A stretch of DNA of 5,386 nucleotides, taken from contig DAOWNJ010000069.1 in NCBI GenBank assembly GCA_030642645.1, forward strand, positions 1 through 5,386. The letters are read 5' to 3'. Position 1 is the first letter of the stretch. Each line of letters opens with the position of its first letter. Source of the stretch: Dehalococcoidia bacterium (GTDB lineage Bacteria > Chloroflexota > Dehalococcoidia > E44-bin15 > DAOWNJ01). A program made the position numbers and the translations under genes. A model generated the notes under the pieces. It searched no databases. It saw only the letters and a list, made by a program, of their open reading frames with translations, and had not been told where the DNA came from. Of this stretch, positions 1 through 3,712 are shown piece by piece.

Positions 1-665
1 AGCGCCCTCCCCACAATTGCCCCCTCAACCCCAAGCTTTGAGAGTCGCTTCAACTGCTCAATGGATGAGATTCCACCTGATGCGATTATGGGAAGGCTTG
101 TTTTTGAAACCAGTCTGGCTATTTCCTCAAAGTTGGGCTCGGTGAGGGTCCCATCCCGCAGGATGTCAGTATATATAAACCGCTTAACCCCCAAAGATGC
201 CATACTCTCTATAAGCCCGCTTGCGGTAATATCTGTCTTTTCCTTCCAGCCATGAGTGGAGACATAGCCGTCCCTTGCATCGATGCTCACAATGATCCCC
301 TCCCCAAACCTCAGGCACGCCTCCCTTACTAAAGCCTCATCCTCTATCGCCGCTGTCCCCAGAATCACCCGGTCTACCCCAAGCCTCGTGAGCTCCTCAA
401 TCGTCTCCATTCTACGAATGCCACCACCTAGTTGAACAGGAATCACCACAGCACTCAATATACGCTCGATGGCATCTCTATTCGAGAGCATCCCCATTTG
501 CGCCCCATCGAGGTCAACAATATGGAGCCTTCCAGCTCCCTCCCCCTGCCAGCCGAGGGCGACCTCTTGAGGGTCCCGAGAGAATACCATCTCTTGCTCA
601 AAGTCCCCCTGATAGAGGCGGACGCATCTCCCGTCCTTGAGGTCTATAGCAGGGATCACCTCCAC
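1..665 (-). CDS. hisA: ProFAR isomerase HisA (histidine biosynthesis), 3' end cut by window edge
   Basis: HisA catalyses the Amadori isomerisation of ProFAR to PRFAR, the step just before imidazole glycerol phosphate synthase, in the cytoplasm. I read 221 codons; a typical HisA has about 240 residues, so roughly 20 C-terminal residues lie beyond the edge. The N-terminus VEVIPAIDLKDGRCVRL is the HisA hallmark rather than that of its paralogue HisF. Both catalytic aspartates of this TIM barrel are present at the usual positions, Asp8 (in AIDL) and Asp129 (in SIDARDG). The phosphate-binding glycines are at 80-82 (GGGIR) and 197-198 (ASGGIS). I chose the GTG at 665 because it gives the usual M-E-V-I-P-A-I-D start and has a GGAGG 6 nt upstream; the GTG at 659 is an alternative. 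The gene overlaps the end of hisH by 10 bp, so the two are probably translationally coupled. Confidence 0.96.
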   Translation of the reverse strand, partial: MEVIPAIDLKDGRCVRLYQGDFEQEMVFSRDPQEVALGWQGEGAGRLHIVDLDGAQMGMLSNRDAIERILSAVVIPVQLGGGIRRMETIEELTRLGVDRVILGTAAIEDEALVREACLRFGEGIIVSIDARDGYVSTHGWKEKTDITASGLIESMASLGVKRFIYTDILRDGTLTEPNFEEIARLVSKTSLPIIASGGISSIEQLKRLSKLGVEGAIVGRA

Positions 666-1276
666 GAGCCACCTCCGACAAACTTCAGAAAATTATCATA
701 CATCCTCAATCCCCAATCCCCGCTCTTCTCAGGGTGGAACTGGGTAGCCACCATGTTCCCCTTGATGATCACGCTGGGGAAGGCGATGCCGTAATCGGTC
801 TCTCCGGCAACGATTGACCTATCATCAGGGTCAGCGTAGTAGCTATGGACAAAGTAGAAATTGGCCCCATCAGGTATCCCCTCAAAGAGTGGGTGAGGGG
901 ACATCTGCCTCACCTGATTCCACCCCATGTGGGGGACCTTGATCCCTTGGGGGAGCTTCCTGACCCTGCCCGGCAATACATCCAGACACTCCTGCCCGCC
1001 CCCTTCTTCGCTTGAGGTGAGAAGGACTTGAAGCCCAAGGCAGATGCCAAGGAAAGGCCTCCCCTCCCCAATCACCCAACGGATGGGGTCAACCATACCC
1101 AGGGCCTCGAGGCTTCTCATGGTGTCCCCAGCAGCACCGACACCGGGCAGGATAACCACGCTGGCGCTCAAGACCTCACTGGGGCGAGCGGTGACCATAG
1201 CCCTATATCCCAGCCTGGCCACTGCCTTGGCGACACTCCTGAGGTTCCCCGCCCCATAATCGATTATACAAATCAT
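656..1276 (-). CDS. hisH: Imidazole glycerol phosphate synthase glutaminase subunit HisH
   Basis: HisH is a class I glutamine amidotransferase. It releases ammonia from glutamine and channels it to HisF, which makes imidazole glycerol phosphate and AICAR from PRFAR. The product has 206 residues, normal for HisH. It begins MICIIDYGAGNLRSV, the usual HisH N-terminus. The nucleophile elbow GICLGLQ places the catalytic cysteine at Cys79, and QFHPEKSG supplies His181 and Glu183 of the triad. KVPHMGWN at 113-120 and YFVHSYY at 141-147 are further HisH motifs. The frame is open upstream to 1435, but those 53 residues have no HisH character and would run into cobO, so I start at the ATG at 1276. No SD precedes this ATG; an extended -10 lies only 11 bp upstream, suggesting a near-leaderless mRNA. 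hisH is the first gene of its unit. Confidence 0.96.
   Translation of the reverse strand: MICIIDYGAGNLRSVAKAVARLGYRAMVTARPSEVLSASVVILPGVGAAGDTMRSLEALGMVDPIRWVIGEGRPFLGICLGLQVLLTSSEEGGGQECLDVLPGRVRKLPQGIKVPHMGWNQVRQMSPHPLFEGIPDGANFYFVHSYYADPDDRSIVAGETDYGIAFPSVIIKGNMVATQFHPEKSGDWGLRMYDNFLKFVGGGSWR
671..676 (-). promoter_or_regulatory. hisA Shine-Dalgarno site inside hisH
   Basis: GGAGGT on the minus strand lies within the last codons of hisH, 5-6 nt before the GTG at 665. It decides the hisA start in favour of 665 over the GTG at 659, which would sit 12 nt from the GGAGG. Its position inside the upstream gene supports coupled translation of the two genes. Confidence 0.75.
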
Positions 1277-1287
1277 GAAACCATGCC

Positions 1288-1316
1288 ATTCTACCACAGC
1301 CCAATGGTGGAAGCTA
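1288..1316 (-). promoter_or_regulatory. Putative hisH-hisA promoter (extended -10)
   Basis: On the minus strand, TAGAAT (1288-1293) matches the sigma70 -10 in five of six bases and is preceded by TGG (1294-1296), giving an extended -10. A poor -35 (TAGCTT, 1311-1316) lies 17 bp upstream. Transcription would start near 1281, about 5 nt before the hisH ATG at 1276. Seen by eye only; the weak -35 is the main doubt. Confidence 0.5.
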
Positions 1317-1320
1317 GCTT
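1311..1320. repeat. Perfect 10-bp palindrome between divergent promoters (possible operator)
   Basis: AAGCTAGCTT is its own reverse complement. It sits midway in the 85-bp region between the hisH and cobO start codons, covering the weak -35 of the hisH promoter and the first two bases of the cobO -35 (TTGACA at 1319). A dimeric regulator bound here could affect both promoters, but that role is inferred from position alone. A second, shorter palindrome, CCAATTGG, lies at 1334-1341 in the cobO promoter spacer. Confidence 0.4.
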
Positions 1321-1347
1321 GACAAAGGGAGAGCCAATTGGTAGACT
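1319..1347 (+). promoter_or_regulatory. Putative sigma70-type promoter for cobO-fbp-rdgB
   Basis: A perfect -35 TTGACA (1319-1324) is followed after 17 bp by TAGACT (1342-1347), which matches the -10 consensus at four of six positions. The predicted start, near 1354, is only about 8 nt before the cobO ATG at 1362. That leaves no room for a normal SD, and none is seen. Confidence 0.65.
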
Positions 1348-1361
1348 TGGACTGACCTCTT

Positions 1362-1910
1362 ATGGAAAAGCGAGAGCAATGGGAGCCCTTCACCGAGGGA
1401 ATGGTGGAGGTGTTCAGCGGGCAGGGGAAGGGCAAGACATCCGCGGCACTGGGGGTCGCCCTCAGGGCTGCAGGCTATGGACTCCGCACCCATATCGTCT
1501 TCTTTATGAAAGGGGACTATCCCTATGGAGAGCGAAAGGCACTGGCTTATATCCCCTATATCACCTTCGCCAGCTTCGGACACCCCGGATTTGTTGACCC
1601 GATGCATGTAAAGCCTGAGGAGAGGGAAGAAGCCCGCCAGGCGCTGGACGAGGCCCGAAGGGCGATATCGAGCGGCGATTATCGCCTTGTCATCCTCGAT
1701 GAGGTGAATGTGGCAGTTTCCTTTGGCCTCCTCGATGTTGATGAGGTGCTGAGGCTTATTGAGGAAAGACCTCAAGATGTGGAGCTCATCCTCACCGGCC
1801 GAGGGGCACACCCTGAGGTGGTGAATAGGGCAGACCTAGTCACCGAGATGCTTGATATAAAGCACCCTTTCGAGAGAGGGGTCCCTGCGCGTAAAGGGAT
1901 AGACTACTAA
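1362..1910 (+). CDS. cobO: Cob(I)yrinic acid a,c-diamide / cob(I)alamin adenosyltransferase (CobO/BtuR type)
   Basis: This enzyme transfers the adenosyl group of ATP to the cobalt of reduced corrinoids, forming the Co-C bond of adenosylcobalamin. It can serve de novo synthesis or salvage. The product has 182 residues, slightly short of the usual 190-200. Visible motifs are the P-loop GQGKGKTS (20-27), followed by ALGVALRAAGYG; the Walker B-like VILDEVNVA (110-118); LTGRGAHPEVV (144-154); DLVTEM (159-164); and the C-terminal IKHPFERGVPARKGIDY, which is diagnostic of the family. The ATG at 1362 lies about 8 nt from the predicted transcription start and has no SD. An ATG at 1401 (Met14) is possible but would leave an unusually short segment before the P-loop. 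It is the first gene of the rightward unit, and fbp follows after 32 bp. No other cobalamin gene is visible. Confidence 0.96.
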   Translation: MEKREQWEPFTEGMVEVFSGQGKGKTSAALGVALRAAGYGLRTHIVFFMKGDYPYGERKALAYIPYITFASFGHPGFVDPMHVKPEEREEARQALDEARRAISSGDYRLVILDEVNVAVSFGLLDVDEVLRLIEERPQDVELILTGRGAHPEVVNRADLVTEMLDIKHPFERGVPARKGIDY

Positions 1911-1924
1911 ATGTGGGTGGGGAA

Positions 1925-1940
1925 AAGGAGAATATAGGAG
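1925..1940 (+). promoter_or_regulatory. Two candidate Shine-Dalgarno sites before fbp
   Basis: AAGGAG at 1925-1930 and AGGAG at 1936-1940 precede the ATG at 1943, 12 and 2 nt away. Neither spacing is ideal, but they support the ATG at 1943 over the in-frame GTG at 1913, which has no SD and would add ten residues absent from the family. Confidence 0.5.
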
Positions 1941-1942
1941 AA

Positions 1943-3034
1943 ATGATAACCCTTAGTGTAGTAAAGGCTGATGTTGGCGGTTATGTGGGGCATTCAAGCA
2001 TGCACCCTGACATCATTGACAAGGCAAAGGAATCCCTGGAGAGGGAGAAAAGGAGCGGCCTCCTCATCGATTTCCATGTCACCCGTTGCGGGGACGACCT
2101 CCAGCTTATCATGACCCATGGGCTGGGGGTGGACAACGAAAGGGTCCACAAGCTTTCCTGGGATACATTCCTTGAGTGCACCCAGGTCGCCAAGAAATTA
2201 AAGCTTCATGGAGCGGGACAGGACCTCCTAAGAGATGCCTTCTCCGGAAATATAAGGGGGATGGGGCCAGGGGTGGCGGAGATGGAGTTCGAGGAGAGGG
2301 AGGCAGAGACGATAATCATATTCATGGCGGATAAGACATCGGCAGGGGCATGGAATCTGCCCCTCTACAAGATATTCGCTGACCCCTTCAACACCATCGG
2401 GCTGGTCATCGCCGAAAACATGCACTGTGGCTTCAGGTTTGATGTCCAGGATGTAAAGGAGCATAAGAGGATATTCTTCAATGCCCCTGAGGAGATATAC
2501 GATATGCTCGTCTTCATCGGGGCACCGTCCCGCTATACGGTGAAGGCAGTCTATCATCGGGTGACCGGTGAGATAGCCTCTGTCTCATCCACAGAGAGGC
2601 TTAGCCTCATTGCCGGGAGGTATGTTGGCAAGGACGACCCGGTTTGCATCGTCCGTTGCCAGGGGGATTTCCCCGCCGTGGGGGAGGTTCTTGAGCCATT
2701 CACTATGCCATGGCTTGTTGAGGGGTGGATGAGGGGCTCACACCATGGGCCACTGATGCCCGTCTCAGTAGCGGAAAGCAATCCATCAAGGTTCGATGGC
2801 CCCCCAAGGGTGATCGCCGCTGGCTTCCAGCTTTCGGGCGGGAAGTTTGTTGGGCCCAGGGATATGTTCGATGACCCAAGCTTTGATGAGGCACGCCGCC
2901 AGACAAACCAGATAGCAGACTACCTTCGCCGCCATGGCCCCTTCGAGCCTCACCGCCTCCCATTAGAGGAGATGGAATACACCACAATGCCCCAGGTGAT
3001 GAAGAGGCTGGAGGGCAGGTTCGAGAACTTCTAG
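1943..3034 (+). CDS. fbp: Fructose-1,6-bisphosphate aldolase/phosphatase (archaeal-type, class V FBPase)
   Basis: This bifunctional enzyme condenses DHAP and glyceraldehyde 3-phosphate to fructose 1,6-bisphosphate and dephosphorylates it to fructose 6-phosphate, which makes gluconeogenesis one-way. It is known from archaea and deeply branching or anaerobic bacteria. From the ATG at 1943 the product has 363 residues, close to family length. Expected metal and substrate residues appear in order: Asp10 (VVKAD), His17 (GHSS), Asp51-Asp52 (CGDDLQLIMTH), Gln93 (GAGQDLL) and Asp130-Lys131 (FMADKT). The aldolase pair, Tyr227 and Schiff-base Lys230, is in GRYVGKDDPV, followed by Asp231-Asp232. The C-terminal blocks GDFPAVGEVLEPF, WMRGSHHGPLMPVS, RFDGPPRVIA and PLEEMEYTT are intact, so it looks complete and active. 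One oddity is His89, where family members I recall have Tyr. The gene starts 32 bp after cobO and ends 11 bp before rdgB. Confidence 0.96.
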   Translation: MITLSVVKADVGGYVGHSSMHPDIIDKAKESLEREKRSGLLIDFHVTRCGDDLQLIMTHGLGVDNERVHKLSWDTFLECTQVAKKLKLHGAGQDLLRDAFSGNIRGMGPGVAEMEFEEREAETIIIFMADKTSAGAWNLPLYKIFADPFNTIGLVIAENMHCGFRFDVQDVKEHKRIFFNAPEEIYDMLVFIGAPSRYTVKAVYHRVTGEIASVSSTERLSLIAGRYVGKDDPVCIVRCQGDFPAVGEVLEPFTMPWLVEGWMRGSHHGPLMPVSVAESNPSRFDGPPRVIAAGFQLSGGKFVGPRDMFDDPSFDEARRQTNQIADYLRRHGPFEPHRLPLEEMEYTTMPQVMKRLEGRFENF

Positions 3035-3037
3035 GGA
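3033..3037 (+). promoter_or_regulatory. rdgB Shine-Dalgarno site overlapping the fbp stop codon
   Basis: AGGGA overlaps the TAG stop of fbp and lies 8 nt before the TTG at 3046, against 2 nt before the alternative TTG at 3040. The spacing favours 3046 as the rdgB start and implies coupling to fbp translation. Confidence 0.5.
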
Positions 3038-3045
3038 CTTTGGGT

Positions 3046-3642
3046 TTGAAAAGGCTTTTGCTCGGCACCGATAACCAGGCCAAGTTAAGGGAATACCGAG
3101 GCCTTCTCCTCGGTATTCCCTTTGTGATAACCACCTTAAGGGATGAGGGGATTGAAGCCAGGGTCAAAGAGAGCGGGACAACAATGGAGGAGAACGCTAC
3201 CATGAAGGCTACTACCTATGCCACCATGAGCGGGCTCCTCACCCTCGCCGATGATTCCGGGCTTGAGGTCGATGCACTTGGAGGAGAGCCAGGGGTGTTA
3301 TCAGCCCGCTATGCCGGGGATTTCGCCTCAGACAGGGAGCGGATCGATTATCTCCTGGCAAGAATGGAGAGGGTTCCATGGGAGAGAAGAGGAGCTCGAT
3401 TTCGGTGCATCATCGCAATTGCATCGCCATCAGATGATGTCGAGCTGTGCCAGGGGGAATGCCAGGGCGTTATTGCCTTTGACCCAAAGGGCGGAAATGG
3501 GTTTGGCTATGACCCTGTCTTCTACCTCCCTGACTTGGGGAGGACTATGGCTGAGTTAACCATGGAGGAGAAGAACCGGATCAGCCACAGGGGGATGGCA
3601 GCGTGGAGGGCACGCCAGGTGCTGGGGCAGCTTGGCAGGTGA
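3046..3642 (+). CDS. rdgB: XTP/dITP pyrophosphatase (RdgB/HAM1 family)
   Basis: RdgB hydrolyses non-canonical purine nucleoside triphosphates (XTP, dITP, ITP) to the monophosphate and pyrophosphate, keeping deaminated purines out of DNA and RNA. The product has 198 residues, normal for the family. Family motifs are MKRLLLGTDNQAKLREYRG at the N-terminus (T8, N10 and K13 of the TxNxxK signature), SGTTMEENA at 43-51, DDSGLEVDALGGEPGVLSAR at 69-88 with the general-base region at Asp69-Asp70, GGNGFGYDPVF at 149-159, and ISHRG at 179-183. I chose the TTG at 3046 because MKRLLLGT matches the usual start and an AGGGA lies 8 nt upstream; a TTG at 3040 would add two residues. Translation appears coupled to fbp, 11 bp upstream. 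Codons 14-26 contain a perfect inverted repeat, listed separately. Confidence 0.95.
   Translation: MKRLLLGTDNQAKLREYRGLLLGIPFVITTLRDEGIEARVKESGTTMEENATMKATTYATMSGLLTLADDSGLEVDALGGEPGVLSARYAGDFASDRERIDYLLARMERVPWERRGARFRCIIAIASPSDDVELCQGECQGVIAFDPKGGNGFGYDPVFYLPDLGRTMAELTMEEKNRISHRGMAAWRARQVLGQLGR
3087..3122. repeat. Perfect 15-bp inverted repeat (RNA hairpin) inside rdgB
   Basis: The left arm, 3087-3101 (AAGGGAATACCGAGG), is exactly complementary to the right arm, 3108-3122, with a 6-nt loop (CCTTCT, 3102-3107). In the mRNA this would form a stable stem-loop starting about 40 nt after the TTG start. It is followed by only three T residues on the plus strand and has no T-run on the minus strand, so it does not look like a standard intrinsic terminator. 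The encoded peptide still fits the RdgB family, so the repeat does not disrupt the gene. Confidence 0.9.
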
Positions 3643-3643
3643 A
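3630..3643 (+). repeat. Direct repeat copy 1, upstream of the promoter
   Basis: GCTTGGCAGGTGAA overlaps the last codons and stop of rdgB. It matches the copy at 3674-3687 in 13 of 14 bases, with starts 44 bp apart, so the two copies flank the -10 at 3663-3668. Because this copy is partly coding, the similarity could be chance. Confidence 0.6.
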
Positions 3644-3659
3644 ACATTCTGTGATAAGC

Positions 3660-3668
3660 TGCTATAAT
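3660..3668 (+). promoter_or_regulatory. Perfect extended -10 promoter for the membrane Fe-S gene
   Basis: TGCTATAAT is a full extended -10 (TGnTATAAT). No good -35 is seen 16-18 bp upstream (for example TGAAAC at 3640-3645), as is common for extended -10 promoters. The predicted start is near 3675, giving a leader of about 38 nt before the ATG at 3713. It gives the downstream gene a promoter independent of cobO-fbp-rdgB. Confidence 0.65.
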
Positions 3669-3673
3669 GGTTC

Positions 3674-3687
3674 GCTTGGCAGTTGAA
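3674..3687 (+). repeat. Direct repeat copy 2, at the predicted transcription start
   Basis: GCTTGGCAGTTGAA differs from the copy at 3630-3643 by one base. It begins at about the predicted transcription start for the next gene, a position where a bound repressor would block initiation. An AT-rich leader (3686-3702) follows. Confidence 0.6.
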
Positions 3688-3700
3688 TTAAAAATTAAAA

Positions 3701-3706
3701 AAGGAG
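3701..3706 (+). promoter_or_regulatory. Strong Shine-Dalgarno site of the membrane Fe-S gene
   Basis: AAGGAG, preceded by an A-rich stretch, lies 6 nt before the ATG at 3713. It is the best-placed SD on the plus strand and fixes the start. Confidence 0.85.
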
Positions 3707-3712
3707 AAGCAC

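Noticed and set aside
432..794. Plus-strand reading frame of 120 codons over the hisH-hisA junction
   Set aside because: Antisense shadow of the conserved HisA and HisH sequences; no SD and no recognisable motif.
1104..1113. 10-bp palindrome GCCTCGAGGC inside hisH
   Set aside because: It is fully within coding sequence, has no nearby promoter or second copy, and a single 10-bp palindrome can arise by chance in 5 kb.
1028..1597. Long plus-strand reading frame of 189 codons covering much of hisH and the start of cobO
   Set aside because: It lies antisense to hisH and then in another frame of cobO, crosses the divergent promoters, and its translation (rich in Pro, Gly and His) resembles no family. 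hisH and cobO explain the same bases with full motif sets.
1663..1686. Short palindromes CGATATCG and GGCGATTATCGCC inside cobO
   Set aside because: Arms of 4-6 bp in coding sequence are expected by chance, and the encoded residues fit the family.
3087..3130. Intrinsic terminator at the rdgB hairpin
   Set aside because: The stem is strong, but only three T residues follow on the plus strand and no T-run follows on the minus strand. It also lies within an intact gene with conserved protein downstream.
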